From Lithospermum erythrorhizon (taxonomy: Eukaryota > Streptophyta > Magnoliopsida > Boraginales > Boraginaceae), in assembly GCA_019722365.1 (NCBI GenBank), contig JADFUC010000586.1, positions 248,001 through 312,000 of the forward strand: a stretch of DNA of 64,000 nt, read 5' to 3'. Below the pieces are notes generated by a model, which was given only the letters and a program-made list of their open reading frames with translations, did no database searches and had not been told where the DNA came from. How positions within the stretch are numbered: the first letter of the stretch is position 1; each line of letters starts with the position of its first letter. This document shows, piece by piece, positions 12,641-26,290 of the stretch. A program made the translations under genes and the position numbers.

Positions 12641-13499
12641 TAAAGCAATTTGTCGCGATTTGGGATCACCGCTTAAAAAAGAAATAAATCTATATTGAAA
12701 AGTAATTCAAATAGTAGCCTAGAAGGTGTATTTGACCATCTTACACCAATTCATTTAGGCCAAATACAACTTGTCCAACTCACTTGTTTTAGTTTATTGT
12801 CAAAATAATTTTTCATCGAATGCTCCAATTTATGAGAGCCACAATTTTGTCGTTACTGATTAGTCGAATATTTTTCTTCTTTTTACCTTGATTTTCATTT
12901 TACAAGAATTACATGAAGTTTATTTTGTTCATAATAATGAGGTAATGCATTTTCATATATTGTATTATTGTATTAGTTATTTACTTTATATTGATATTAA
13001 TGAATCATTATAAATACTTCAATTTATTAATTTTCGTAAAAGTATATGTGTCGCAAAAAGAAAACATTTTCGGTAAATATTAAAATTAAATGAAACTATA
13101 TTTCTAAAATATGAAAATGTAGTATATATTGTCAAGTTTTATATAGGCTAATTGGCTTTACATTGCCCATGAAGCTATCGAATAATAATTTTAGTTAGGT
13201 CGGCCCAAAGCTATTAGTTCTTTTTAGGGTGTGAGTAAAGCATCTTATTTTCTTTTTATCATGATCCCTAGACCTAAAAATGACTATAATGCCTCCATAT
13301 TTTGAAGTGTAGTGATTAAGGAAGTTTCAATTAAGTACAAAATAATCATTTCACCCCTCAAAATGAAAGTAAAAGTCATGGCTTGAACCTTTACGCACAT
13401 TTCTTCATGATTTGATTGAAGCACTTTAAATGAAAGTAATTTTTTGACAAAAAGTTTATCAAAATATTTATATCTTAAAAGCGATATTTGTCAAAATAA

Positions 13500-15151
13500 A
13501 AATTCCCAAGTTTGATCTCATATTCTTAAAGGTTTGAAAAGATCTTTCCGGTCGTTTTTAGATCGTCAAAATCGGAGTTATAACGAAGCGGTAAATTATT
13601 TTTTAAGTTGGTCCATCGTGACCATATGCTCTCGTGGAGCACTCGATGAGGTCCCGATGAGATGAGATTTAAAACTCTCTGAAAGTACCCCATCGTGACC
13701 TTGGACCTCACGATGGAGGTCTCGGTGAAGACCATCGAGACGGATGATAGAGACCCGCGGTGAAATTCGAGATGAGGTCTCGATGAACCCGGGTTGAAGA
13801 CCCTCACGAAAATACCCCGTGAGGACAAAGGCGCCGATGAGGTCTCGATGGCTATCGGGGATATAGTAATTGTGAACTCAAATTTTACACCATTTAAATC
13901 CCACTGAAACTCATTTCTCTCCAAGCCTTTGCACAATATTTTTACATCAATCTAAGACCAAAATCTCTCATTTTTGAAACATTAAAACTCTCATAGATTA
14001 TGCTTCAATTAGATTATTGAAAAGAGTTTTAGTTGGGACTAAAATATTAATTTTCAAAGAGAGATTAAAAGTCTGAAAGAAAGAACACACAAAGTGTTTG
14101 ATAAATTGATCAAAGGGAAATTCATCATCTCAAGATAGCCATATTATTCATATTCAAAAGGAGACTAAACAAGTTTCAATATCATGTCACCACTCGACAA
14201 GAGTTTCATACAAGCTTCAATTTATTATCTACTCATTTAAGGAGTTGTAAGTTGTGCTAAACATTTGTAATCCTATTGTAGCTCATTGAGGAGCATTTTA
14301 GATTGGGATAAAACAACAATCTTTAAAATATTATAAAGAGATATCTTATTAAGTTAGGATTTGATCTTCATACTAGAGGCTTGAGGGTCAAGTGTTGTAA
14401 AGGCTTCTTCGAGTTAGGAATGGAGATTCTTAGTAGTATTGAGGCTAATGCTTTCGAAACAATAGGACATAGAGTGTTAAATTGGTAGGAGTTGCATCTA
14501 CGACTTGTTTGGGTTGAAATCCTAGGGGAGATTCGTTGGGGTTCTTAGTGAGTATACTAGAGTTGAAATCTGGAGTTGCGGCTTGGGTTCTTAACAAAGG
14601 TTAAGAAGGTTATGCGTTGGTTTGGACTTCGCAATTTTTTGAAGAAGTACCGTCTGAGTGGTTCTAGAAAGCCTAAAAGGTGGGAATCCTTGGAGTCGGA
14701 GATGTAGATTAAGCGGAGAATCTCGTAAAAAACACCGTGTCAATTTGCGTCTTCTTTCGCACTCGCACTTTATTGTTCATATTATTTATATGCTAGAATT
14801 GATACGATTTTGTTATATGCTTAATTGTGATATTAATTGTCTATGCTTGCATTTAATTGTTTAAAACGTAAGGATTAATTAAATTTGTATTTTTTATTTC
14901 TCCATAATAGATTTGATCAATTGAATTATATTGTTTATTTGATTTGTATTTGAATTGTGGTTCATATATAAAATCAATCATTGTTTAAAGAGGGTGTTAA
15001 TATTACTTTAGTCTATTCCACATTTATTTTACAAATTGCTAAAGTAGTATTTCCGGTAAAATTTGTATTAACTTTATTAAAAGTCGAAAAACGGTCAATG
15101 ACCTCTTAAACCTTATTCGCCCCTCCTCTAAGGTTGTCGTATAGTCTAACA
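13500..15151 (+). mobile_element. Degenerate solo Copia LTR
   Basis: The right end reads CCTTATTCGCCCCTCCTCTAAGG and closes with AGTCTAACA at 15151. This is the usual Copia LTR end (a C/T-rich block then ...ACA). Around 14690-14760 AAGCGGAGAATCTCG and a pyrimidine-rich GTCTTCTTTCGC block fit an LTR R region. The 13600-13860 part is rich in GAGGTCTCGATG-like units. The left terminus is uncertain. The minus-strand ORF at 13526-13936 is a by-product of these repeats. No internal domain follows, so it is probably a solo LTR. Confidence 0.55.
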
Positions 15152-17070
15152 GGTGTTTATTATGTCCTTACTCAAATCTTGACCATTAGATCATCATTTT
15201 TTATCAATGGTTAATATTAAATAGGGGTATTTGTAGAATTTATTTTTTTGCATTTAAAAAAAGCCTCCCACTGATTATGGCGTCACCTTGTCTATTCAGG
15301 GTTGTTGCTGTTATTCTCCAATTTGGTTTTTTACCTTTTGATTTAAATGCTTTTATTTTCCTTCCTTTTAGATTATATTTTATGTTTAAATTATTCATAA
15401 TTCAATTTGTAAATATTCAATATTTATTTTACTCTAATTATTCATCATTCACAGTTCAAAAATTTGAATTAAAATAAAGAATATGATTTCATTTTTTATT
15501 ATACCACTATTTTTTTTAGTAATACTACTATTTTTATCTCACAATTATTCATCGCCATGGGTTTTTAATTTATTATTTAGTAAATACCGCTATTTTTTTT
15601 TATTTTTGTATTCATCTTATAAAAAATATGATTTTTGTGTTAAGTAGCTAGGGGAATGCATTTTATGCAAAAACCACTTGATAGTCTTCCATGTTATTAA
15701 TTATACAGAGAGTAAAATATCACTCATCGGTTTCATATGGTATTTTATTTTTCATGTAAGGCCATTAAATGTTTTTATGTTGAGTTAGTAATCATAAGCT
15801 CTTTATTTTATTATTATAAGTTTTTCTTACAAACTTGACCATGTTTTCTCTCGGAGTTGTTTGATATTGAATTTAATTGTTTAAATTCAACAACATTGAA
15901 TTTTATTGTTTTATGCATTTCAGTGTTTGATTTTTTTAATTTGAAATAGATTTGTTGATAAAATAAATAGTCAATCAATTAGATTTGTTGATAAAACAAA
16001 TAGTAAATAAATATCATATCATAAAGAATAAGTATCTAAAAATCATGTCTAACAATTATAATTCATTCATCTAATCTTGTCTTTTTTGTCTATTTTCTTG
16101 ACGGTCATCTTTGCTTTTGGTTGCCTTGTTTTTCTTCTTCAATCTTTTCGAGACATCCTCCTTCCCTTACACTTTCATATTCTCTCCCGAAATTATCCAT
16201 CCTTCTACTAAATATTGTCATGCATTCTTGGTATCCCTCTATTTGGATCTTGCAATGGGCAATATGCTTTGGCACCAGTCGGTTAAAAAAATAAAACTTA
16301 GGTATGAAAATACAATGCCAACCACCTTGTATGTGGTATTTCGGATCTCGAGAATGGATGCCGACATGAGTATTATGTTTATTACGAGGAATACAAAGCG
16401 TGAGATATTATGTGTATTTTAGGATATGATATGGATACCACTAAATGAATAGTATGGCCTTTATTCTGAGAAATACACACAAATTATAAAGAATATCTAA
16501 AAGTTATATTATTTAGATGAAGTTGGAGCTTTTTACCTTATTCATCCTATTATTCAACACATTATTCATTAGATTGGACAAAAAAATTGAATCTTTTCAA
16601 TGTTTATAAAATAAATTGGATTGAAAATTAAATTATTATTAAATCTATGAATTGGGTTCAAAACTTCATTTTTGAAACGACGTCTTACTATATCTAACCA
16701 ATTTCTAAACCATGTTTAAGTAATTCAAATATCAACCAACATGAACCAATTAATTCTAACACCACAATATTTTAATTGTAAAAAATCCATTCAACATAGT
16801 ATTATCAAACCCATTCAACATAGTATTATCAACCAAACAACACAATATTTTAATGATTCGAAAAAATACCTGCACTTTTAGTGTTTTTCTTCATTTTCTT
16901 CATTTTTTGTAATTCAGCTTGATAATTGCTCCTCAAATTCAATTTGTATAAATGGAATCGTATTCTTACAACTTTTGTGGGATTGTGTGCCCTGTTTTTA
17001 TATTTTGAAAATGTTGCAATTTGATTATATCATTCAATTGGAGCATTTGAGTTTAACAAGAAGCCCAGTA
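15152..17070. other. Intergenic, very AT-rich
   Basis: No gene, no clear transposon and no RNA gene seen. The short plus-strand ORFs at 15277-15477 and 16111-16422 have the low-complexity, Phe/Leu/Ile-rich composition expected by chance in AT-rich DNA. Confidence 0.5.
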
Positions 17071-17077
17071 TTGGCTT

Positions 17078-17134
17078 GGGTGGGGGGCCAGGATGGGGGG
17101 GGATGGGCGAAATTGGGGGAAATGGGGGATGGGG
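17078..17134 (+). repeat. G-rich tract with quadruplex pattern
   Basis: Seven runs of three or more G separated by one to six bases lie within 57 bases, in a surround that is mostly A and T. The pattern satisfies the usual G-quadruplex rule on the plus strand. No gene is close to it. Confidence 0.6.
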
Positions 17135-17335
17135 ATTTTGATTTTTTATATTTAATAAAAATGTGTTTTTCCGATTCTACCCTTCTAAACATGGTGCTTA
17201 TCCCATTCTAAGCATCTAAGTATTACTCGGTTATTACAGCCTTAATTTCTATTAAACTCTATGCTGGTTTATATCAATTGTATCAAAACCTAGACCGAAA
17301 GATTGATGAATTGATAGTGACTTGTAGGGGAATTG

Positions 17336-17785
17336 TGCTTTCGGATCTGTTCGGTTCGGTTCGAACCAGGAAACTAGAGCCAAACTACTGCTGGTTCTCA
17401 CCGAAGAGCCGAACCTAAATCGGTTCGGTTCCGATCGGTTCCCTTCGGTTCAGGTTTGGTTTCGGTTAAATTTTAGTTTTGAGACAATTTTCACAGCTTT
17501 ATCGTGTGAACTCAAAATTAAGTCCTAAAACTAGATAGAATCTATATAATTTCAATCCTTTTAAGATTACTTATACAATCTACATACATTCAATAATGAA
17601 CAAAGTTAAATCTAAATTTCCACTGACTAAAATATGCGCATGCAAATATTGCAAGATCTTGAAAAAGAATAATAAATAAAAAATTAAAAATCTACATAAA
17701 ATTTAGAAATCGGTTCGTTTCGTTTGGTTTGGTTATTTGAAGGCCGAACCTAAATTAGTTTGGTTCTCTAGTGAGAAAGCGTATA
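17336..17785. mobile_element. Small MITE-like element rich in CGGTT motifs
   Basis: Left part 17339-17465 and right part 17709-17780 are imperfect inverted copies: GCTTTCGGATCTG...CTAGAGCCAAAC on the left matches the complement of the right end (GCTTTCTCACTAGAG...CCAAAC). Both arms carry TTCGGTTCGG / CCGAACCTAAAT words. About 240 bases without motif lie between them. Short non-autonomous elements with such words are widespread in plants; the superfamily (perhaps hAT) is a guess. Confidence 0.45.
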
Positions 17786-18284
17786 CATGGTATATATAAA
17801 ATATTATCTAAGTTTGAGCAGAGTGCCATTTTGTCACAAATCACGCTGGAGCTTAAAAAGCTTGTACACTCTTGTACACTCTTTGTTTCATGGTTGTACA
17901 TACATTGAGTTGGAGCAATTTCGTCTCGTCCATTCGAGAATTCTCTCTTTTCTCCATCTTTCTCGATTCTTTCATTCCATTGGAAACAAACAAAGTAGAT
18001 TCCCTCCTTCTGTTTTTTGCTCTTCGTTTCCTCCTCTCGGTGAATTTTTTTTCCGTTCTTAATATTTTGGTTTTTTATAATTTGTTCACCAATTTTTTGG
18101 TTTAGGGGTTTCTATCAATGGGTATTTTAGTAGCTCAACTAATTAATGATTTATTGTTTGTTTTCTTGAAAGTACTTTATTTGGATATTTACTTGCATTT
18201 TATATATAGATAAGAAATTGAAGTTAATTTACCTATCATTAATTTATAATCGATTTATTATTGCAATAATTGTTGGATTTTTAA

Positions 18285-19515
18285 AGGGCAAAAGCCCCCG
18301 ATCATGCGTACATGTTTTGCGGTTAGGTTCTAGTTAAACCGCTCACGTTCAAAATGTCCTTGTTCGTCACTTATGTTTCAATAATGGGGAAAAAATGGTC
18401 AACTAAGGTGAGATCGCGGATTAAAGTTGATGGTCGCGTGACTAACACGTGACCATTTTGGTATTTTAAGTAATTTTTAAATTGAATGAGGAAGGCCATT
18501 AAATACATAGCAGTTTGCTTGTGAGGGGTTGGAGTTCGTCGCTTGCAGGTTTCAAAATGTCTTGTTAAATTAAGCTTGAGTTTAAATACTTGGGCAAAGT
18601 GGTCAGTGGCGAATTAATCCGTTAAAGTTGCTTAACTTTTTTTATCACGTGAGGAAGCTATCATATATAGATTTAATCTTCAAAGTTTTTCATAGCAACA
18701 AATATCCATTAGAAGAGCAAAGAAATATGCACCACGATCTCGAAATGTATCAATCTTCTAGTTCACATATAAGAATGTTATTTTTGGTTGAAAGGTTAGG
18801 GTAATGAAAATTAACTGTGTAGTTGTAAAGTATCTTTGTTGTTGTTGATGTATAAGCTTTGATTTTATATTGTGGTTTTCTTTGTCCCAAATGATTGGCT
18901 CAGTTTGAGTTTTTATGATTTTTTGTTTCTAATTTTTTTCTTCGTTAAGTTGCTATTTTTTTGGTTACGTGATTTAACAAGTGACTAAATTAGAAAGAAA
19001 AATCATAAAAAAACTCAAACTCTTCATTCTTATATGTGAACTTTTTCATTTGATACATTTGGATAATGAAATGAAATATCGTCGGTAAATTTCTTGTTCT
19101 TCTAGTTGGATCTTTGTTGTTAAGAGAAAAAGCATTGAAGATTAAATACATATATGATAGTCACGTGATAAAGTAGGAACTTAGCGAATTATATCGCAGG
19201 TTGGATCAGCTTTTGCAGTTATTTAAACTTGAGTGATGAGCAAGGACATTTTTAAGCGTGTGTGATGAGCCCCGGAACCACGATCTGGCGTGTGTGATGA
19301 ATAGTGCCTTCTGTCCAATTTTTTTAAATTTTTTTTTATGAAAATACCCCTCAAAATGGTCACGTGCTAATAACGTGACCATCAACTTAACGGATTCCGT
19401 CACGGAAGAACATTTTTGCCCATTATTGAAACGTAAGTGATGAATAAGGATATTTTGAAACGTGGGTGATGAAGCTTGAGCGCAGGTGCATGTATGATGA
19501 TTGAGGAGCTTTTTG
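18285..19515. mobile_element. Fold-back element with two near-600-base arms
   Basis: The whole 1.23 kb is an imperfect inverted repeat. The outer arm starts GGGCAAAAGCCCCC at about 18289 and its partner ends GGAGCTTTTTGCA near 19506. Matching inner blocks include CACTTATGTTTCAATAATGG against CCATTATTGAAACGTAAGTG, CTAACACGTGACCATTTT against AAAATGGTCACGTGCTAATA, a TATCATATATAGATTTAATC block against its complement at about 19140-19165, and GAGTTTTTATGATTTTT against AAAAATCATAAAAAAACTC. The loop near 18935-18985 is about 50 bases. Long inverted arms with AT-rich flanks fit a non-autonomous Mutator-like or Foldback element. The flanks (ATTTTTAAA and TTTTTTTAAAA) could be a decayed 8-9 base target duplication. 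No transposase is present. Confidence 0.75.
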
Positions 19516-19519
19516 CATT

Positions 19520-20510
19520 TTTTTAAAATATGTTAGTTTAAAAGATCCCTCGTGACATCAAGCGAATCTATGGACTCGACAACGCAAGTAAGTTTTATGT
19601 ACTACATAAAAGGATTCCTGATATGTTGGTATATGTTTTTTTGAACTTCTTATTTTTTTATTCTTTCCCTAAATTGATGGCATGACCTAGTATTATCATA
19701 GGCCTATATATAATTCTTTGGAATGTGTGATTGTTGTAGTTACCTTGAAGGTAATTGGAGTAGTGTCCTTTTGATTTCTTAAATTGAAAATAAAAAATGT
19801 GTCCTTTTGATTCTTATTGAAGGTAAGTAGAGGAGTGTTGTTGATGTCATAATGGCATCCCATTTTGCATAAGGTCGAATGATTATAATCAACATAGGTC
19901 AAGATCTTATAGATGCCGATTCCGAGAGAAACTATTAAGCTTCTAAGTAAGCTTGTGTTTGCTATGTTCTTGCCTTGTTTGATCTTTTACATGTATCTAA
20001 TATCTATTGTTTGTTTGTAAACGCTTGCTGAAAAAATTGGACTAACATGAAAGGCATGGTTAAGGTAAATACAATTGTTCTAATACTGAGAATGATGGAT
20101 TAAGTTGGTAATTATATCAACTGTTTTTCAATGCTTTTTCATCAATTACGGAGTAATAAAATAGAACCATAATAATGCATCAATGTATACATTTTCCATA
20201 TGATTGGAGAAAAAATATGTATTCTGCATTTTGCAGGAAGTATATAGCAGTGCAAATGGTTAGATATTCTTGTGCGGTTTTCACCCAAAAACGTATGCAA
20301 TAGGCTGATTGTAGAATGTTTTCTTGCAAGGATAGTTTTAACTAGAATGTCCCCTGCTCTTCATATCCTTTTTAAACAAAAAATCTGTCTCATTCTTTTG
20401 AATGATTTTAAACTGGTGGTGATTGCTAATATTTATAATAAGCAACTCCGAAAATATAACTAACCCAACTTCCAATCTTGTTTCAAAATGAGGTTACCTT
20501 TAGGTTGCAT
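19520..20510. other. Intergenic, no gene seen
   Basis: AT-rich DNA. Two imperfect repeats of a GTGTCCTTTTGATT(T)CTT word at 19765-19825 are the only local structure noticed. A short ORF at 20272-20463 has no recognisable features. Confidence 0.4.
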
Positions 20511-20512
20511 CA

Positions 20513-20580
20513 GAAGATAGAGGGATATGGAAATCATTAGCCAATAGAAGATAGAAGGGTATGGAAATCATTAGCCAATA
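20513..20580 (+). repeat. 34-base tandem duplication
   Basis: Two copies of a unit beginning GAAGATAGA, with ATGGAAATCATTAGCCAATA in each, at 20513-20546 and 20547-20580. They differ at one or two positions, so the duplication is young. Confidence 0.8.
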
Positions 20581-21831
20581 AAATAGCACAAGAAAACAAT
20601 AAGCTTTGATTTAGTAGATCATCATCGTGTTTATTGTAATTAGTTTGAGATTTATATTGTTGGTTATTGTTGAAAATAATACTTATGTTTTTTCGACGTT
20701 GTAGTTAGTATCGGAATTATAGGTTGGCAATTGTCAGGTATTTTTTGAAATATTTTACTTAATTCCAGACTTACTAAACTATACACGTCGCCGTAGAATT
20801 CTACGGAACCTTAACTAGTAATAATAATAAGTTGTCCAAAAACTTACTAAGTAATGTAATTGAACTAAGTTCGAAAAAAGATATCAATATAAAAACAAGA
20901 AAATAACCTACTAGTATTAAATAATAGTTGAAGAAATTCAATAGGAACAATAGGATCTACCTACATTAGCGACCCTTTCGCCTTCAATTGATCCTATTGA
21001 AGGCTCCATTTGTCAAGTTCTTGTGAACAAATATCAAATTTAATGGCACAAACACAGCAGCTTTTGTAGTTTTGTCCCCACTATGTCCACCTCAAAGATA
21101 GATTATTAAGGGGGGCAATCTTGAAGACCGACTTTCTAACGTTTCTTGGCATCTTCTATATTGAGAGGAGAAACATATTCTGATCAACAACTTGGGAATT
21201 TATCACAAGAATACAAAAATGTTTCAATCAGCTTATGGTTTAAAGTGACTTATTATATAGACTGCTCATATTTTCAAAATCATGGCATATTTTATGGGTG
21301 ACTTCATTAGATTATACATAGATGATATCACAAAAGATATGGAATTTTCTATGCATAACTTCACCAAAGGATATTCAATTTTCTATGCATAATAATCTAG
21401 TGAGGGATTTTCTTTTGTTATTATATTTAGGACTAGGATTAAGTTCCAAAGCTAAGTGTCGTAGAAGGAAGCTATGCGTTTGACAAATACGTCGTAATAT
21501 TATTACTTTATACTCCATATAACTCTTAAGTTTGAACAAAATGAGTTAGGACTGGGTGCTTACAAACATATCTAAGCATCATACTTACAAATTAAAATTC
21601 ATGATTAATTAGATAATTTTTAAGTTTTAGAATTAGTCTTTCTTTTCATTAGAACTAATTTTTTACTATTAATTGATTTTAGGGTGAAACCTTATATACG
21701 ATAAATGCTTGTTAATGACTAAGTATTGGCATTTCATAGGCCAAGAGCGTGAGACAAAATTACAAAAATATAGACGCTCGTCTAAGATCTGTCATACCCA
21801 AATACAGTTTATTGAATATGTACTTATGTAG

Positions 21832-22001
21832 TACTCCTCTATTCCATTTTTTAAGGAATGTTTATTCTTTTTTGAAATCTTAAAATTAGTTTCTTTTTAA
21901 TTCAATTAAATGAAGAAAAATTCAATTTTGTGAGTTGAATTTGAATTGTCCTAAATATTTGCATAAAATAAAATCTCTCTTATAATTTGGGATGGAGGTA
22001 G
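21832..22001. mobile_element. Stowaway-like MITE
   Basis: Starts TACTCCTCTATTCCA and ends TGGGATGGAGGTA, giving short inverted ends flanked by TA, the target of Tc1/mariner-type MITEs. About 170 bases, AT-rich, no coding. Another partial end of this type (ACTTCTTCCGC) occurs near 22605. Confidence 0.55.
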
Positions 22002-22009
22002 ACAGGAAG

Positions 22010-23003
22010 TATAATTTAAGTAACTATCTATATATGTCAACAAAATTTAAATAGAGAAATTTTTATTTTTTAAATAGAAAAAATATATCAAAGAATTTTT
22101 GTCATTAGATTTTCTTTATACATTTGGCGGGATGAAAATCATTTGAAATCCCTTGAGAACTGTTTCTCTCAATAAATTCAGAAAAATGTAAAGGAAAAGG
22201 AACAAAAGTAAAAGGAAAAAGAACACATGCATTGGTGAAGGGTTATTCCTAGCTAGGTTCTTACACTCATGCAAAATTATTATTCAATAATGATACGACT
22301 TTTTAAAACTTTATACTAGTAATACACAAGTAATTGCTCATAGAACAAGGATCATAGCTGTTACTCATCAAAGTTTGATGCTGTAGCCGTCAACCTAATT
22401 AGACATTATGGACAACATTGTTGGAGATGGTCTAGGCATCCTCTACTCTCATTCTTTGAATAAGAGGGTGGTTATATATTGTAATTATTTCCCTCTATAT
22501 ATTTAGTTATTATTACCTTCAGATTCAAAATCCTAATTTTTGGAGTTTGTGCGAATGTCAATTAATTCTTGAAGTTACATAGACATTCATTGCTTTTAAT
22601 AAAATACTTCTTCCGCTTTTTTTCTTTTAATTTGTCGTTTTAAAATTTTGTACAATAATTAAGAAATATTATTCTTTTAATTATATATCTTTATTTATTT
22701 ATAGATAATGAAACATTAAAAATACACAGGATTCTCATGTAATATTTAAAAATAAATCATAGACATTTAATGTAAAGGAGACATAAATATGTCTAAAATG
22801 TTAGATTGTTCCCCTCAGCCCCGAAGAATTAAATATGCAACCCATGTCCTTGAGCTACATAGAAGATAAATGCGTGTGATGTCTATATTGAGTCGGTGTC
22901 TTGATAGTTGTCAAAGTAAAACCAACTCATCATACGAGGTTGCTCCTAGGAGGAGTGGAACCTTATCGCAGAGGAAAGCCAGAAATGTCACAACACTACA
23001 ATA
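22010..23003. other. Intergenic, no gene seen
   Basis: AT-rich sequence without a recognisable gene. A less AT-rich piece at 22330-22470 and 22800-23000 could be old transposon sequence but carries no identifying motif. Confidence 0.35.
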
Positions 23004-24253
23004 TGTTGAGCGGAATACTATCCTTAGAGGGGGGTGAATAAGGGTTATACTATCTTATTGAAATTTTTTTTTTTTTGGTTTTAAGATTGAATTACAAATT
23101 ATAGCAATCTAATTTTGGATTAATTAAATTACCCCACACAAATGAGAATAATAAAATGACAAACAATTATAATGTAAATTGCGGCAAAATGAAAAACAAC
23201 AAAATAGTCAAGATACAGTAAATAAAATGAAATAGCAAGGGAAAGAAATGACTCAACGATTTTAACGAGCCGATTTTTACTAAGTGCTCGGCAGGTCAGA
23301 ACTCGACCTCGGGATTTGTTAACAATCACCACTATGAATATGGAGAAAAACTCCGAGTTCGTACATGCAAGCAACTCCACAAAATATGGTGAATCTCCTT
23401 CTACTTGATCCTATGCTAGAAACCCAAGCCCAGCTTTTTAGGATTTCGATCTCTTAATCTCCCCGATTAGAACCAGTCGCTACCAGGATTTGACGACTAA
23501 TATACTAGTAAATGAATGTAAACAAACAAGCTATGAAATCTCTAAGCTATCATGTTTTATGAGAGATTAAGAATGTCTTTTTGCTTTTCAAAAGTATGAA
23601 ATTTTAGCCTCATAAATGGAGTACAAAAGTTGGGTCAAAAGGGTAGGTATAGGCGGCTTTTATATAGTTCAGCAGCGTCGGAAAACCTGGGTTGGGGACC
23701 TGGAGTCGGGAGAGTGGGGTCCGACCTCTATCTCAGGAGAGTTAGTGGGACTTCGGGACAAGTTCGGGACTACCCTTGGTCCCGACCACGGGATTCTTTC
23801 GTGACGAAAAAGTGTGTTTTAAACCTAAATTTTGACCTTTAATTAATTGTGAATTTGCCCCGTTATGCCACACAGTCATATTGAATTCTAATTGAGGCTT
23901 AATTCAAGTTCTTGAGATTCAACCCACGTTGTTTTTCAAAAGCGTTTTAAATATTTAATTCATATTAAATACGCATTCTTAATGCGTAACCCTAAAACAA
24001 GTTTAGTATAGAGATTTCTTATATAAGACCTAATAAAAAGGCGAAGTCTTGACTCTTCAAGCGCGGCCTTCGATCATTTGACACAAAATTAAGCCCCGTA
24101 ATTTACTTTGATCGCACTACTAAAAACATCAAAATATATTAGTATCAAGGAGGTAATTTGTTACCGCCGAAGCGTAGAATAAAGAATCCGAGGTGGATGT
24201 CTGATAACCTACTAACTCTCTTTATCAATTGACCTATGTCCCGGGGCATAACA
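23004..24253 (-). mobile_element. Solo Copia LTR
   Basis: Read on minus it begins TGTTATGCCCCGGG (at 24253) and ends CCTTATTCACCCCCCTCTAAGG...CAACA (at 23004), i.e. the TG...CA ends and C-rich terminal block of a Copia LTR. The terminal block matches that of the plus-strand LTR ending at 15151. There is no polyprotein on either side, so it is a solo LTR left by recombination. Flanking 5-base sequences (CAATA and TAAAA) do not match, so the target duplication has decayed or one end is off by a few bases. Confidence 0.65.
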
Positions 24254-26290
24254 TAAAAATGCCTAAATATAAAGCGACGATAATTACATGGTGATTATGA
24301 GTAAAAAAAAGACTTTTGTTGGACATTGTAGTTGACTTTAATTTGCTTCAAATCAGTTGACTTTCTTGCCATAAATTAAATACAACAATTAAAGTGGTGT
24401 ACACTAAAGGTAAGATATTAATTCTCTATTTATCGTACCAACTTGATAACAATAAGCAATGGAAGCAAAATAAAAACCAAAGAATAATAAATTTATAAAC
24501 AGAAAATTATATTGAAAAATATAACATCAAAATCAAAGTATAGAGTAACAAAAAAATATATTTGTCAAATTATCAGTTACTAGTTCCTACTAAAAGGGAA
24601 TAAAAAATGTTCGTTGCCACTTTCTAGTAGTCGTATTTGACTTTATCTTATTTATTTTCATTTATATTTGACTTAATCTTTAAGGTTTAAAGAAAAAATT
24701 AAAGTCAACAATTGATCTGTTTCCACTGATTCAATTGTTCCAGATAGATCCCACTGTCAAAACGCCCTCTTATGCGCATTTTTGCGATCCCAATACACAG
24801 TGTACACACACTGGCACACTATGCTATTATCATAATCCTTAAAATAAAATAATGATTTCTATATTCTAATCTTGAAGGCCAATAATAAATGCGTTTGTTA
24901 ATCTGTCTCACAAGGGCAACATTAAATTAAGACATCGACCCATCTTTTGGGGTTCGTGCACATATGCATGAAGATCTGTACAACAACAATCCCCTTTTCT
25001 AACGAGTTGAACTCTATCGAATCTGAACTAACAGGTTCGAGTTTCGCTGAAATCAACAAAACAATTCAAAATTTTAACAAATCGATAAAATTAAAGTATT
25101 ATTCAATTTGAAAATTCAAAGCGATTCAAGATTCGATTCAAGCGGTTAAAGTAAATGGCCGAATTTTAATGATAAAATTGCGAGGAAAAATAAATAAATA
25201 TATATATAATGCCAGTGTAACTGATTAATTTTAAAAAAAATGTTATTCTTCAACACTATTTAATTATTAAACACGTAGTTGATAAAAAAACGATATATAG
25301 GATAATCACGTCTTCAAATGGATAATTTGTCATATCAAAACTTGAACTCGTTTGGAAATAAATACTGAGTATTTCTTACCGGTACTCCATTATAAATTCA
25401 GTTTCACATTCATGGTAAATGGTAATTGAATTGTTTATAAAAAAAATGGTAATTGAAAAAATAAAAATAAAAAAGATTGAAAACTTAGTCAAACGTCTAA
25501 AGAGAGCGAACAATACAATGTAATCAACTTACACTAAACCAATACTTGTCAACCCCCTAAATAACAACCAACATTCATTAATGAGGTAAAAATTCAAATA
25601 CATTTATATGTTTTTCACCAAGAAAAACAATTGCATAGTTAATTTTACAATTTGAATTTGCTAAAAAGATAGTCAAATGCATTAAATGCATTTAGATAGC
25701 TAGAAAAACATGACCATATCATGGTATGTAAATGTGTACAAACAAATCGAAAAAAAGAAATGGCATGTGAATGTGTATAAAGATTAAAAAAAATGAAAAA
25801 TGAAAAAAAGAGATTTGTAAGGATGGTCGAATTGGTACGGTAGGCAAATTTGTAAGAGGATGTATATTAGATTATCTAAAAGTTAAAATAGGGGATCAAA
25901 TTACCCAGAAAATAAAAAAAATTGTATTTTTCACTCACACAAAATAGTTTGGCAAAAAGCTATAAAATTATACCGCATACTGTTTAGCCTCTAAATTTGT
26001 ACTCTGCTATTATTTTCTGAATTCTGAAGTGAATAATAGGAAAAGCTAAATAACACACATAAAAAAGTCAACTCTTAAAAACAAAATAAAAATAGTGATT
26101 TAGAGTGCATTTTTAGGAAAAATTGATGCCGCAGTTCGAGTTTGATTCTCCTCTTAATATTTTATTGATCGGAGTAAAATCACGCCCAAATTTACCTAGT
26201 ATAATTTAATTGATTGGTATCGTCAATCTACTAAAGGCACACTCGTGTTTGTTGTTTAGGACATGAAGTTGTTTGATGCTTGACTTAGCT
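24254..26290. other. Upstream region of the gar2-related gene
   Basis: AT-rich and without coding. It includes the promoter of the following gene at its right end, but neither a TATA box nor a start site can be fixed. The sequence at 24720-24840 has a clearly higher GC content and might hold regulatory sites. Confidence 0.35.
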
